Counted from the stretch's first letter, positions 16,317-25,388 are shown. The stretch: 64,000 nucleotides of DNA from Micromonospora fulviviridis (GCF_014648395.1 NZ_BMRA01000007.1:298843-362842), one strand, 5' to 3'. A program made the numbers and translations. Notes: a model not told the origin generated them from the letters alone.

Positions 16317-18578
16317 ATGGATTCCAGCAAGCCCGCCAAGGTCGTCAAGGATGTCGTGGAGGCCGCCACGGAAAAGGTCACCGACATCCTGACCCCGGAT
16401 GTGCCCGGCGCGCCGGGCAGCGCCCCACCGCCGCTCGAGGAGCCGACGACGCCGCACGGCCCGCTGCCGCCGAAGGAGGAGCAGGGCGCCCCGGACACCC
16501 GTACCCCGACCGGCGCCGAGACCGGCGTGCCGAAGATCGCGAAGGGGCAGCAGGGAGCCTTCCTCACCACCGCCAACGGGGCGCGGCTGCGCGACACGGA
16601 CCACTCGCTCAAGGCCGGGCCGCGCGGCCCGGTGCTGCTCCAGGACCACCACCTGCGCGAGAAGATCACCCACTTCGACCACGAGCGCATCCCGGAGCGG
16701 GTGGTGCACGCGCGCGGCGCCGGCGCACACGGGGTCTTCGTCGCCTACGGCACCGCCGAGGAGGTCACCCGGGCGGGCTTCCTGAAGAAGGGCCGGGAGA
16801 CGCCGGTCTTCGTCCGGTTCTCCACCGTGCTCGGCTCGCGCGGGTCGGCGGACACGGTCCGCGACACCCGCGGCTTCGCCACCAAGTTCTACACCGACGA
16901 GGGCACCTTCGACCTGGTCGGCAACAACATGCCGGTGTTCTTCATCCAGGACGCGATCAAGTTCCCGGACATCATCCACGCCGGCAAGCCGCACCCGGAC
17001 CGGGAGATCCCGCAGGCGCAGAGCGCGCACGACACCTTCTGGGACTTCGTCTCCCTGCACACCGAGGCGCAGCACCACACCATCTGGAACATGTCCGACC
17101 GCGGCATCCCCCGCTCCTACCGGACGATGGAGGGCTTCGGCGTCCACACGTTCCGCCTGGTCGACGAGGCCGGGGCGACGGTGCTGGCCAAGTTCCACTG
17201 GAAGCCGAAGCTGGGCGTGCACTCCCTGACCTGGGAGGAGGCGCAGATGATCAGCGGCGTCGACCCCGACTTCCACCGCCGCGACCTCTACGACGCCATC
17301 GAGTCCGGGGCGTACCCGGAGTGGGAGCTGGGCATCCAGGTCTTCCCGGACACCCCGGAGGAGACCTTCGCGGGGATCGACCTGCTCGACCCCACGAAGA
17401 TCGTGCCGGAGGAGCTGGCGCCGGTGCAGCCGGTCGGCCGGCTCACCCTCAACCGGACGCCGCGGAACTTCTTCGCCGAGACCGAGCAGGTCGCCTTCCA
17501 CCTCGGGCACCTGCCGCCGGGCATCGACGTCACCAACGACCCGCTGTTGCAGGGCCGGCTCTTCTCGTACCTCGACACGCAGCTCACCCGGCTCGGCGGG
17601 CCGAACTTCACCCAGATCCCGGTCAACCGGCCGCACGCCGAGGTCAACGACATGCTCCGGGACGGCTTCCACCAGCACGCGGTGCACGCGGGCGTGGCGC
17701 CCTACCGGCCGAACTCGCTCGACGGCGGCAACCCCTTCCCCGCCGGCGACCGGGAGAACGCGTTCGTCGACACGCCGGTCACGGTCGCGGAGGCCCCGAA
17801 GGTACGGGCGGCCCCGGCCTCGTTCGACGACCACTTCAGCCAGGTCCGGCTGTTCTGGCTGAGCATGTCGCCGGTGGAGAAGGAGCACATCATCCGGGCG
17901 TACACCTTCGAGCTGGGCAAGTGCTACCACCAGGCGATCAAGGAGCGGCAGCTCCAGTGCCTGGCCAACATCGACCCGGTGCTGTGCGAGCAGGTCGCCA
18001 CCGGCCTGGGCCTGCCCGCGCCGAAGCCGACCGTGCCGCTGGCCGAGGTGCAGCCGAGCCCGGCGCTGTCGCAGGTCGGCCGGGAGTGGCCGGCCGACGG
18101 CCGGATGGTCGGCATCGTGGTCGATGCGGACAGCGACCTCGACGGGGTCGGCCAGGTCCGCCGGGCGGTGTTCGCCGCCGGGATGGTGCCGCTGCTGATC
18201 GCCGCGCACGGCGGCACGGTGGGCGACCTGCCCGTGCAGCGCACCTTCGCCACCGGCCGGTCGGTGGAGTTCGACGCGATCCTGCTGGCCGGGGCCCCGG
18301 CGCCGGCGCCGGACGCGCTGCCCGCCCGGGACGCCAAGGCGGGCGCGGCCGACTCCGCCACCCTCGACCCCCGGGTGCTGCTGCTGGTCGAGGAGGCCTG
18401 GCGGCACGCGAAGGCGATCGGCGCCTGGGGCGCCGGAGCCGAGGTGCTCCGGCAGGCCGGGGTGGCCGGCTCGCCCGGCGTGGTCACCGGCGACTCCGGC
18501 GGCGAGGTCTTCGGCGCGGTGCAGCAGCTGATGGCGGCGCACCGGGTGTGGGAGCGGTTCCCCGCCTCGGTCGCCTGA
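16317..18578 (+). CDS. katE: Large-subunit (clade 2, HPII-type) catalase
   Basis: A 753-residue haem catalase of the large-subunit class. Catalytic His131 lies in ERVVHARG and Asn204 in DLVGNNMP. The proximal Tyr is in RLFSYLDTQ (about 418). The extra C-terminal flavodoxin/GATase-like domain (about 590-753) is present, as is the roughly 75-residue N-terminal extension. It disproportionates hydrogen peroxide. GGAGGA at 16302-16307 sets the ATG at 16317. It is monocistronic and ends at a strong hairpin. Clade 2 catalases are often stress- or stationary-phase-controlled; no sigma-specific promoter was identified here. Confidence 0.93.
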   Translation: MDSSKPAKVVKDVVEAATEKVTDILTPDVPGAPGSAPPPLEEPTTPHGPLPPKEEQGAPDTRTPTGAETGVPKIAKGQQGAFLTTANGARLRDTDHSLKAGPRGPVLLQDHHLREKITHFDHERIPERVVHARGAGAHGVFVAYGTAEEVTRAGFLKKGRETPVFVRFSTVLGSRGSADTVRDTRGFATKFYTDEGTFDLVGNNMPVFFIQDAIKFPDIIHAGKPHPDREIPQAQSAHDTFWDFVSLHTEAQHHTIWNMSDRGIPRSYRTMEGFGVHTFRLVDEAGATVLAKFHWKPKLGVHSLTWEEAQMISGVDPDFHRRDLYDAIESGAYPEWELGIQVFPDTPEETFAGIDLLDPTKIVPEELAPVQPVGRLTLNRTPRNFFAETEQVAFHLGHLPPGIDVTNDPLLQGRLFSYLDTQLTRLGGPNFTQIPVNRPHAEVNDMLRDGFHQHAVHAGVAPYRPNSLDGGNPFPAGDRENAFVDTPVTVAEAPKVRAAPASFDDHFSQVRLFWLSMSPVEKEHIIRAYTFELGKCYHQAIKERQLQCLANIDPVLCEQVATGLGLPAPKPTVPLAEVQPSPALSQVGREWPADGRMVGIVVDADSDLDGVGQVRRAVFAAGMVPLLIAAHGGTVGDLPVQRTFATGRSVEFDAILLAGAPAPAPDALPARDAKAGAADSATLDPRVLLLVEEAWRHAKAIGAWGAGAEVLRQAGVAGSPGVVTGDSGGEVFGAVQQLMAAHRVWERFPASVA

Positions 18579-18586
18579 ACCAACGC

Positions 18587-18624
18587 CGGAAGGGCGGTCC
18601 CCCGAGTGGGGGGCCGCCCTTCCG
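18587..18624 (+). terminator. Strong hairpin after the catalase gene
   Basis: Nearly perfect inverted repeat: an arm starting CGGAAGGGCGG, then five C, loop GAGT, then five G and the complementary arm. It sits 8 bp after the catalase stop codon. There is no U-tract, as is usual in high-GC actinomycetes. It separates katE from the decayed gene downstream. Confidence 0.8.
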
Positions 18625-18685
18625 CCGGTACGGGCCGCCCGGGTACGGGCCCCCACCCGCCGTCCCCGGCGCCGGCCACCCGCAG

Positions 18686-19575
18686 GGCAGCGCCGACGGC
18701 GCCACCTTCACCACCCTGGCCGCACCGGCCGGCGTCCGGTTCGACCCGGCGTCCGGCAACACCGCCACCGTCGCCGTGCCGACCACCACGGTCCGCCACG
18801 TCCGGGTCACCGTCGCCGGCAACACCGCCTGGCCCGCGGCCAACTCGCGCAGGTCGAGGCGTACGCGGCCACCGGCACGTCCACCCCGCCGACCGCCCCG
18901 GGCGCCCTGGCGGTGATCGGGCGGACCGCCACCAGCGTGTCGCTGGCCTGGACGGCGGCCACCGACGCCGACGGGATCGCCGGCTACCAGGTACGCCAGG
19001 GCGGCAGCACGGTCGCGTCGGTCACCGGCACCTCGGCCACCGTCACGGGGCTCAGCCCCGCCACCGCGTACACCTTCACGGTCGTCGCCCGGGACACCAC
19101 CGGGGCCGTCTCGGCGCCGTCGAACGCGGTCACGGTGACCACCGACCCGGCGGCGCAGACCGACCTGGCCCGGGGTCGGCCGACGGCCGAGAGCAGCCAC
19201 ACCCAGAGCTACGGCAGCGGGAACGTGGTGGACGGCAACCCCGACACCTACTGGGAGAGCGCCAACAACGCCTTCCCCCAGTGGGTCCAGGTGGACCTCG
19301 GCGCGGCCACCCCGGTCGGGCGGGTCGTGCTCCGCCTGCCACCCTCCCCGGCCTGGCAGGCGCGCACCCAGACCCTCTCCGTGCTGGGCAGCACCGACGG
19401 CGGAAGCTGGAGCACCCTGGTCGCCGGCGGCGGCCGGCTGTTCGACCCGGCGACCGGCAACCAGGTCACGCTGACCTTCACGGCCACCCCGGCCCGCTAC
19501 GTGCAGGTCCGTTTCACCGGCAACACCGGCTGGCCGGCGGGCCAGCTCGCCCAGCTGGAGGTCCACGCCGGCTGA
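18686..19575 (+). pseudogene. Remnant of a secreted multi-domain protein (discoidin - FN3 - discoidin)
   Basis: Homology starts abruptly at SADGATF (18686) in one frame, which encodes the last part of an F5/8-type-C (discoidin) domain. At about 18838-18841 one base is missing and the reading moves to another frame, where QLAQVEAYAATG continues the same domain. An FN3 domain (18900-19140) and a complete second discoidin domain (19160-19575, ending QLAQLEVHAG) follow. The two discoidin ends align closely with each other, which shows the frameshift. There is no start codon, signal peptide or catalytic domain. It looks like the 3' remnant of a polysaccharide-acting exoenzyme. Confidence 0.8.
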
Positions 19576-19592
19576 TCCATCGAAACACATCA

Positions 19593-19621
19593 TTGACGGC
19601 TTAGTTAATGCTCTTTAATAT
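19593..19621 (+). promoter_or_regulatory. Near-consensus housekeeping promoter of the chitinase gene
   Basis: TTGACG (19593-19598) and TAATAT (19616-19621) are separated by 17 bp, close to the sigma-70 consensus and conspicuous in this GC-rich DNA. The spacer and -10 region contain two TTAAT(G/A)-like half sites (TTAGTTAATG, CTCTTTAATA) that may form an operator for substrate- or catabolite-dependent control. Confidence 0.65.
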
Positions 19622-19734
19622 TTGGCCTACCTCGAGGAAGACCATCCCCTGTCCGACCCGTACGCCCGGCCGGCGCCGGCCCCGACCAGCGCCGGCCGGG
19701 CGGTACGGCGCCCCCTGCACCGGGAAGGCCCTCG

Positions 19735-21111
19735 ATGTCCACACCGCGCCCCCGCCGCCGAGCCGTGGCCGCCGGCCTGCTCGCCCTGGCCACCGCCACC
19801 GCGACGCTCGCCCTGACGCCGGCCGCCGCCCAGGCCGTCGTCCTGCCCAACAACTTCAAGAGCGTCGGCTACATGCCGTCCTGGAGCGGCAGCGTCAACA
19901 GCATCCAGTACGGCAAGCTCACCCACGTCAACTACGCGTTCGCGCTGCCCAACAACGACGGCAGCCTGCGCCCGGTGGAGAACCCCAGCAAGCTCTCCTC
20001 GCTCGTGTCGCTCGGGCACGCCAACAACGTCAAGGTGTCGATCGCGATCGGCGGCTGGAACGACGGCGACGACTCCGCGTTCGAGGCGCTCGCCGCCAAC
20101 TCCGGCGCCCGCGGCGCGTTCGTCACCAACGTGGTCAACTTCGTCAACCAGTACAACCTCGACGGCGTCGACATCGACTGGGAGTATCCCGACCCGGGCG
20201 CCTCGGCCAACAACTACACGCTGCTCATGCAGCAGCTCGGCAGCGCGCTGCACAGCCGCGGCAAGCTGCTCACCGCCGCCGTGGTCTCCGAGGGCTACTA
20301 CGTCGACGGCGTGCCGCCGGCGGTCTTCGGCTCCGTCGACTGGCTGAACATCATGGCGTACGACGGCGGCAGCCCGCACGCCAACTACGACTGGTCGGTC
20401 AACAGCGTGAACCTCTGGAAGTCGCGTGGCCTGCCCGCCGCCAAGGCGGTGCTCGGCGTCCCCTTCTACAGCCGGCCCGGCTACTACACCTACGCCGCGC
20501 TGGTCGGCATGGACCCGGCCAACGCCAACCGCGACTGCACCACGGTGAGCGGCACGCAGCAGTGCTACAACGGCGTACCGACCGTGAAGCGCAAGACGCA
20601 GTGGGCACTGGCCAACGCCGGCGGGATGATGAACTGGGAGCTGTCCCAGGACACCACCGGCGCGACCTCGCTGGTCAGCGCCATCTACGACACCGTCATG
20701 GGCGGCGGCACCCCGCCGCCGAGCGGGCGTACCGGCCCGATCACCGGCATCGGCGGCAAGTGCGTCGACGTGGCCGCGGCCGGCACCGCCAACGGCACCG
20801 CGATCCAGCTGTACACCTGCAACGGCACCGCCGCGCAGAGCTGGACCGTGGCCGGCGACGGCACGCTGCGGGCGCTGGGCAAGTGCGCCGACGTGACCAG
20901 CGGCTCCACCGCCAACGGGGCGAAGGTGCAGCTCTGGGACTGCAACGGCACCGGCGCCCAGGTCTGGCAGGCCCAGTCCAACGGCACGCTGCGCAACCCG
21001 CAGTCGAACAAGTGCCTGGACGCCACCGACAACAGCTCCGCCAACGGCACCCGGCTGCAGATCTGGGACTGCTTCGGCGGCGCCAACCAGGTCTGGCGGC
21101 TGCCGGCCTGA
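19735..21111 (+). CDS. Secreted GH18 chitinase with C-terminal ricin-B (CBM13) lectin domain
   Basis: A 458-residue exported enzyme. A twin-Arg/Ala-rich signal covers residues 1-35 (PRPRRRAVAAG, ending AAQA). The GH18 barrel spans 40-320, with SIAIGGW (102-108) and the catalytic motif DGVDIDWE whose acid is Glu150. MAYD and a late MMNWELSQD complete the barrel signature. A short Gly/Pro linker leads to a beta-trefoil of three QxW repeats (AAQSW, GAQVW, ANQVW), a carbohydrate-binding domain. It degrades chitin outside the cell. It has its own promoter (19593-19621) and a terminator directly downstream. Confidence 0.92.
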   Translation: MSTPRPRRRAVAAGLLALATATATLALTPAAAQAVVLPNNFKSVGYMPSWSGSVNSIQYGKLTHVNYAFALPNNDGSLRPVENPSKLSSLVSLGHANNVKVSIAIGGWNDGDDSAFEALAANSGARGAFVTNVVNFVNQYNLDGVDIDWEYPDPGASANNYTLLMQQLGSALHSRGKLLTAAVVSEGYYVDGVPPAVFGSVDWLNIMAYDGGSPHANYDWSVNSVNLWKSRGLPAAKAVLGVPFYSRPGYYTYAALVGMDPANANRDCTTVSGTQQCYNGVPTVKRKTQWALANAGGMMNWELSQDTTGATSLVSAIYDTVMGGGTPPPSGRTGPITGIGGKCVDVAAAGTANGTAIQLYTCNGTAAQSWTVAGDGTLRALGKCADVTSGSTANGAKVQLWDCNGTGAQVWQAQSNGTLRNPQSNKCLDATDNSSANGTRLQIWDCFGGANQVWRLPA

Positions 21112-21121
21112 GCACCGGCCG

Positions 21122-21158
21122 GGAGCCCCGCCGTGCCGGCCCGGCGCGGCGGGGCTCC
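21122..21158 (+). terminator. Hairpin between convergent chitinase and DUF2804 genes
   Basis: Arms GGAGCCCCGCCG and CGGCGGGGCTCC are exactly complementary with a 13-nt loop. The hairpin lies between two stop codons and can serve both strands. Confidence 0.75.
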
Positions 21159-21162
21159 GCCG

Positions 21163-22140
21163 TCACCAGCGGTTGCGGGCCTCCTCCGCCCAGCCGACCA
21201 GGCCGTCGAGGTCCACCCGGTCCCCGTCGTCGGTGGCGGCCCAACCGGAGAAGTGCCCGAAGCACTGGTGGGTCTCGCCGGCCAGCACGACGAGGTTGGT
21301 GCGTGCCACGCGCTCGTGGAACGGGTGGAACGTCACGTCCACCCGGTCGCCGGTGATCCGCCACGGCCGCAGCCAGTCGGCGCGGTCGTAGCGCCAGGCC
21401 AGGTCGGCGCCGATCTTGTGCAGCCGCCCGTCGACGAAGACCGCGTTCTCGGTCGCGCCGGTCCCGTCGGTCCACCGGCCGCCGAGCTGGATCGCCCGGC
21501 CCGGCCCGCTGCCGGCCGCCCAGTTCCAGCGCACCGCGTACGGCCACTTGCCACGCCCGTGGTCGAGCACCGCGAACGACTCGGCGTCGACCGGGTGCGC
21601 CGCGCCGTCCACCCGCAGCGTGCCCCGCACGGGCCGGCCGACGTCCTTGAGCGTGTACTGGAACCGCCGGGTGCTCCACGGCACCACCACGCCCAGCGAC
21701 TCGTGCCCGGGCCGTAGCGGCGCCACGAGGTCGACCTCGACGCCGGGCGCGGTGGCCCGGATGGTGCTGCCGTCGGGGCGCTGGTCGACGTCGATGACCA
21801 GGCCGCCGCCGCGGGCCCGGACCTCGCCGGCGCCGCTGACCGGCGGGAGCACCGCGCCGCGGGCGAACGGGACCACCGCTTCGGTGGTCCGCTCGACACC
21901 GGTACGACGGTCCAGCAGGTAGACGCTGTGCACGCCGGCGTAGTCCAGCGACGAGGCGACCAGGCCGACGATGTGCGTCGGGGTGACCACGCCCCAGTAC
22001 TCCCAGCGCTTGGCCCGGCCCCAGCCGCGCAGGTTCGCCCGGTGCAGCGGACGTCGGCTCCAGCCCACCGCCGCCGGGTTCAACCGCCCGTCCGGCCGGC
22101 ACAGGTCGACCGGCTCGGTGATCTCCCGCTCGTGCGTCAT
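21163..22140 (-). CDS. DUF2804 family protein
   Basis: A 325-residue protein matching the DUF2804 pattern: N-terminal LCRPDGRLNPAAVGWSRRPLHRANLRGWGRAKRW split over conserved Trp/Arg residues, a central VPWSTRRFQYTLK, DHGRGKWPYAVRWNWA, and C-terminal CFGHFSGW. It has no signal peptide and no known reaction; the beta-rich body resembles lipocalin-like or tocopherol-cyclase-like barrels. It follows the 137-residue unknown gene by 47 bp on the same strand and may share its transcript. Confidence 0.75.
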   Translation of the reverse strand: MTHEREITEPVDLCRPDGRLNPAAVGWSRRPLHRANLRGWGRAKRWEYWGVVTPTHIVGLVASSLDYAGVHSVYLLDRRTGVERTTEAVVPFARGAVLPPVSGAGEVRARGGGLVIDVDQRPDGSTIRATAPGVEVDLVAPLRPGHESLGVVVPWSTRRFQYTLKDVGRPVRGTLRVDGAAHPVDAESFAVLDHGRGKWPYAVRWNWAAGSGPGRAIQLGGRWTDGTGATENAVFVDGRLHKIGADLAWRYDRADWLRPWRITGDRVDVTFHPFHERVARTNLVVLAGETHQCFGHFSGWAATDDGDRVDLDGLVGWAEEARNRW

Positions 22141-22187
22141 CGACGCAGGCTACCGGCTCGGCCACGCCCGCGATCCGCCCGCGGCGG

Positions 22188-22601
22188 TCAGCCGACCCGG
22201 TTCAGGTTCGGGCGTCCGGTGCGGGCCCGCTGCCGGTCCGCGGGCACCCGCGGGCCGTCCACGGCGAGCATCCGGTCGGCCGCCGCCAACCCGGTCAGCG
22301 CGGCGCCGTAAGCGGCCAGCTCACGCTGGAAGTGTTCCACCTTGGCGTACCAGAACTTCAGCTCCGGGTTCATGGCCTTGGCGTTGATGTACCCGACGAT
22401 GTCGGTGTCCGGCGTGATGCCCCGGCGCGCGTAGCAGCGGTCGAAACCTGCTTTGGTCCGCTCGTACCGCTCGTTCATCGCGGTGAGGCCGGCCTCGGCC
22501 TCCAACAGGCGGTCGCGCAGGTACCGCACGTACGTGGGCGGGACGCCGGCCGGTGCGGGGGTGGGCCTCCGGTGACCGTCGGCTCCGTTGGGGAACGGCA
22601 T
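22188..22601 (-). CDS. Unknown helical protein between a P-loop ATPase and a DUF2804 gene
   Basis: A 137-residue protein that I do not recognise. A Pro-rich start (residues 1-25) precedes long helices with YVRYLRDRLLEAEAGLTAMNERYERTKAGFDRCYAR and a segment DTDIVGYINAKAMN. The C-terminus is basic (RQRARTGRPNLNR). A strong GGAAGGAGG precedes the ATG, so it is a real, probably well-translated gene. It lies 99 bp downstream of the ATPase gene on the same strand. A role as partner of that ATPase is only a positional guess. Confidence 0.6.
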   Translation of the reverse strand: MPFPNGADGHRRPTPAPAGVPPTYVRYLRDRLLEAEAGLTAMNERYERTKAGFDRCYARRGITPDTDIVGYINAKAMNPELKFWYAKVEHFQRELAAYGAALTGLAAADRMLAVDGPRVPADRQRARTGRPNLNRVG

Positions 22602-22700
22602 GACCGCCCTCCTTCCTGCGGTCGAAGTGCAGTGACGTCCTTCTACCCCCGATCCGGGCAGGTTATGCCCGGGACGCGGGGGCGGCCGGCGCGGGCGCCG

Positions 22701-24587
22701 TCAGGTGTCGCTGGAGCGGGCCACCGCCCGCCGGACCCGGGTCGCCTCGTCCCGCAGGGTGTGCACCAGGGCCGCGCCGGTCGCGCTGTCGGCCAGGCCG
22801 TTGCCGGCGAGGGTACGGGCGATCTGCTCGAAGAAGTCGGCCACCTCGTTGGCCCACCCGATCGCCAGGCCGACGCTGGACCGCCCGGGCACGAACTCGA
22901 TGACCGACAACCGCTCGGAGACCTCCCGGCGGGCGCTCTCCGGCAGCTCCGCCGCGCCCAACGCCGCCCGGACCCGCTGGTAGGCGCGGCGGACCTCGCC
23001 GACCACGGCGAACTCGCGGCTCGGTCGGGCGCCGACCACGTTGCCGATGACGCCGAGCTGGTAGCCCACGTTTCCGGTGACCGACCGGGCGAGCTGCGGC
23101 GGCACGAAGTGGCCGAGGTTCACCGGCGCCTGGGCGTTGAGCCCGGCCCGGAAGCACGGGTGGACGTGGAACTCGTCCTCGTGCGGCTCCAGCACCTCCC
23201 GCCGGGTGCCGCCGTAGACCGTGTCGCCGCCGCGCCGCACGCCGAGGAAGCCGAGGCCGAACAGGATGTCGATCACGGTGTCGGCGTCCAGCACGTGCGC
23301 GTACTCGGGGAACTGCTCGACGAGGCTGTCGCGCACCTCCGCGAAGCGGGCCCGGAGCGCCTTGCGGGTGACCAGGTAGCCGGTGTTCTGGAACAGCGCG
23401 TAGAGCCGGGTCAGGAAGGGGTAGCTGACGAGGTATTCGTTGCCGAGGTCCTGGAGCTTCCAGCGGGAGAAGTCCCGGGCGGCCGCCCGGACGTCCATCG
23501 TCCAGATCGTCCGGTGGCCGTGCCGCACCGCGGTGTCCCGGCAGAGGGTGACGAACTGGATGACGTCGCGGGGGCGCAGCAGGGTCCGCGAGGTCAGGTA
23601 GTCCAGGATCGGCTCGCCGTCGACCGCCTCGGGCAGCACCCGGCCCCACAGCTCCTCGGCCGGCACGGGGCGGCCCAGCGACGCCGAGGCGCGCCGCAGC
23701 AGCACCTCACCGAGCAGCTCCGGGGTCCAGTCGATGCGCTCCTCCTCCCCGCGGAACTTGTCGCTCTCGGTGAACTGGAGCGAGTCGTAGATGTCGCTGC
23801 GCAGGAACAGCGTGCAGCGGACCGCGCCGCCGAACAGGCTGCGCACGTGCTTGCTGGCCAGCAGCAGCCCGACCACCATGGCGTCGGAGGCCGGGTCGTT
23901 GGACCAGATCTGCTCCACCTGGTCGACGGCGAGCAGCAGGGTCGGGTGGTCGGCCGGGCAGGCCAGCTCGGCGATGGCCCGCCCGATCACCTCCTCCAGC
24001 ACGTCGAGCTGCCGCGCGGCCCGGGCACCCTCGGACGCCTGCACCTCGACCGAGCCGTTCACGCCGAGCGCCCCCACGCCGATCGAGGAGGCGCGCAGCC
24101 GGCCCATGCCGGACAGCACCCGGTCGTACAGCTTCTGGTCGCCGCTCTCGTGGTGGCGGCGGAGGAAGCGCCGCAGCCGGCGGACGTTCTCCGGCGCGCG
24201 GCGCAGCCGGCGGCGGTGCCGATGCCGGGCGTGCCCGACCAGGTGCCGGCTGATCTGCACGGCGAAGACGTACCGCCAGACCAGGGACTTGGCCGTCTCC
24301 GGGTTCAACCCCTGCAACTCGAAGCGGCGCAGCTCCTCGCCCGTCGCGTCGTCCGGCGTGATCAGGCTGGTCACCACGCCGCCGTCCGGGCCGCCGTCGA
24401 GCAGCCGGCAGATGGCGCTCTTGCCGGCGCCCTTGCGGCCGATGACCAGGCTCTTGCGCCCGTGCAGGGCGGCCTCGTACGCGGCGGTCGGCAGGAAGCC
24501 CTGCCGGAGCAGCCCGCTGGCGATGTCGGACTCGGCGTCGTCGCGGCCGAAGGTGAGCCGGGTGAGGTCGATCGTCGGATCGTCCAC
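22701..24587 (-). CDS. Large P-loop ATPase, Sll1717-like
   Basis: A 628-residue protein. The P-loop GRKGAGKS is at 50-57 and a Walker B strand LLLAVDQVEQ at about 217-226. An Arg/His-rich patch (RHRHRRRLRR, 121-130) follows the first lobe. Sensor-like LFLRSDIYDSL and an all-helical lid (TPELLGEVLLRRAS) complete a STAND-like NTPase. The last 160 residues have no recognisable motif. The overall build resembles 'Sll1717-type' P-loop ATPases, whose function is unknown and some relatives of which sit in conflict-related loci. The GTG at 24587 follows GAGGGAGG. It diverges from the snapalysin gene across an AT-rich promoter region. Confidence 0.7.
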   Translation of the reverse strand: MDDPTIDLTRLTFGRDDAESDIASGLLRQGFLPTAAYEAALHGRKSLVIGRKGAGKSAICRLLDGGPDGGVVTSLITPDDATGEELRRFELQGLNPETAKSLVWRYVFAVQISRHLVGHARHRHRRRLRRAPENVRRLRRFLRRHHESGDQKLYDRVLSGMGRLRASSIGVGALGVNGSVEVQASEGARAARQLDVLEEVIGRAIAELACPADHPTLLLAVDQVEQIWSNDPASDAMVVGLLLASKHVRSLFGGAVRCTLFLRSDIYDSLQFTESDKFRGEEERIDWTPELLGEVLLRRASASLGRPVPAEELWGRVLPEAVDGEPILDYLTSRTLLRPRDVIQFVTLCRDTAVRHGHRTIWTMDVRAAARDFSRWKLQDLGNEYLVSYPFLTRLYALFQNTGYLVTRKALRARFAEVRDSLVEQFPEYAHVLDADTVIDILFGLGFLGVRRGGDTVYGGTRREVLEPHEDEFHVHPCFRAGLNAQAPVNLGHFVPPQLARSVTGNVGYQLGVIGNVVGARPSREFAVVGEVRRAYQRVRAALGAAELPESARREVSERLSVIEFVPGRSSVGLAIGWANEVADFFEQIARTLAGNGLADSATGAALVHTLRDEATRVRRAVARSSDT

Positions 24588-24716
24588 GTCGACCCTCCCT
24601 CACCGCCGCCACGGTCCGTGCGGTACCGCACACGGTAGGCAGTGCACGGCCGGAGCGCCAGACCCCCATGCCCGCGGCCCGGCCGGCACAGCAACCGTCC
24701 ACCCGCCCTATAAAGC

Positions 24717-24759
24717 GATATCGATCGATGCTTGATATCGACTTCAACCGATATATAGG
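24717..24759 (+). promoter_or_regulatory. Phased GATATCGA repeats and promoter upstream of snapalysin
   Basis: GATATCGA occurs at 24717 and 24734, and a degenerate GATATATA at 24750, i.e. three copies 16-17 bp apart. TTGATA (24732-24737) and TATAGG (24754-24759) are separated by 16 bp and could be the -35 and -10. The cluster is strikingly AT-rich for the window and lies between two divergent genes, so it may control either or both. Confidence 0.6.
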
Positions 24760-24804
24760 CTGGGCCGGTCCCCGCTCGACCCCGTCCCACAAGGAGAGTG
24801 AGCG

Positions 24805-25371
24805 ATGCGTCTGCCCAAGGTCACCCGGTTCCTCGCCACCGTCGCCACCGCGGCACTGGCGGCGCTGGGCGCCGTCACCGTCGACGCGGCGCCGGCCGCC
24901 GCGGCCGTCCGCAACGTCTGCTACAACACCAGCCAGGCCGGGCCGTTCGCGAGCTACGCCGTGCAGGCCGCCTCGATCTGGAACAACGCCACGAACAACA
25001 TCAACATGGCCCAGTGCGGCTCGAACCTGATGATCTACTACACCTACGGCGGCGGCTCCTACGCCCAGCGCACCAGCCTCGGCAACGGCCGCGTGGTCAT
25101 CGACTACTACCAGGCGCAGCAGTACTCGCCGCTGCGCATCATGACCCACGAGATCGGGCACATCCTCGGCCTGCCCGACAACTACAACGGCAACTGCGCC
25201 ATCCTGATGTCCGGCGGCAGCGCCGGCACCAGCTGCACCAACCCGTACCCCAGCTCCACCGAGGCCGCCCGGGTCGACTCGCTGTTCGGCTTCGCCGCCC
25301 GCAGCGCGACGACGCCGCAGGTCTTCACCGACAGCTGGCCGGCACCTGTGGCGGCGGGCGCCCAGCGCTGA
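24805..25371 (+). CDS. snpA: Secreted snapalysin-type zinc metalloprotease (M7)
   Basis: A 188-residue exported protease. The signal peptide covers about residues 1-34 (ends APAAAA). The zinc site HEIGHILGLPD (115-125) gives the HExxHxxGxxD motif of snapalysins, with Asp125 as third ligand. Cys pairs (C39, C71 and two later) suggest disulfides. There is no propeptide longer than a few residues. AAGGAG lies at 24791-24796. Snapalysins digest milk and other extracellular proteins. The LysR activator that usually adjoins snpA in Streptomyces is absent here. Confidence 0.88.
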   Translation: MRLPKVTRFLATVATAALAALGAVTVDAAPAAAAVRNVCYNTSQAGPFASYAVQAASIWNNATNNINMAQCGSNLMIYYTYGGGSYAQRTSLGNGRVVIDYYQAQQYSPLRIMTHEIGHILGLPDNYNGNCAILMSGGSAGTSCTNPYPSSTEAARVDSLFGFAARSATTPQVFTDSWPAPVAAGAQR

Positions 25372-25388
25372 CCGGCGGAAACGACAAG

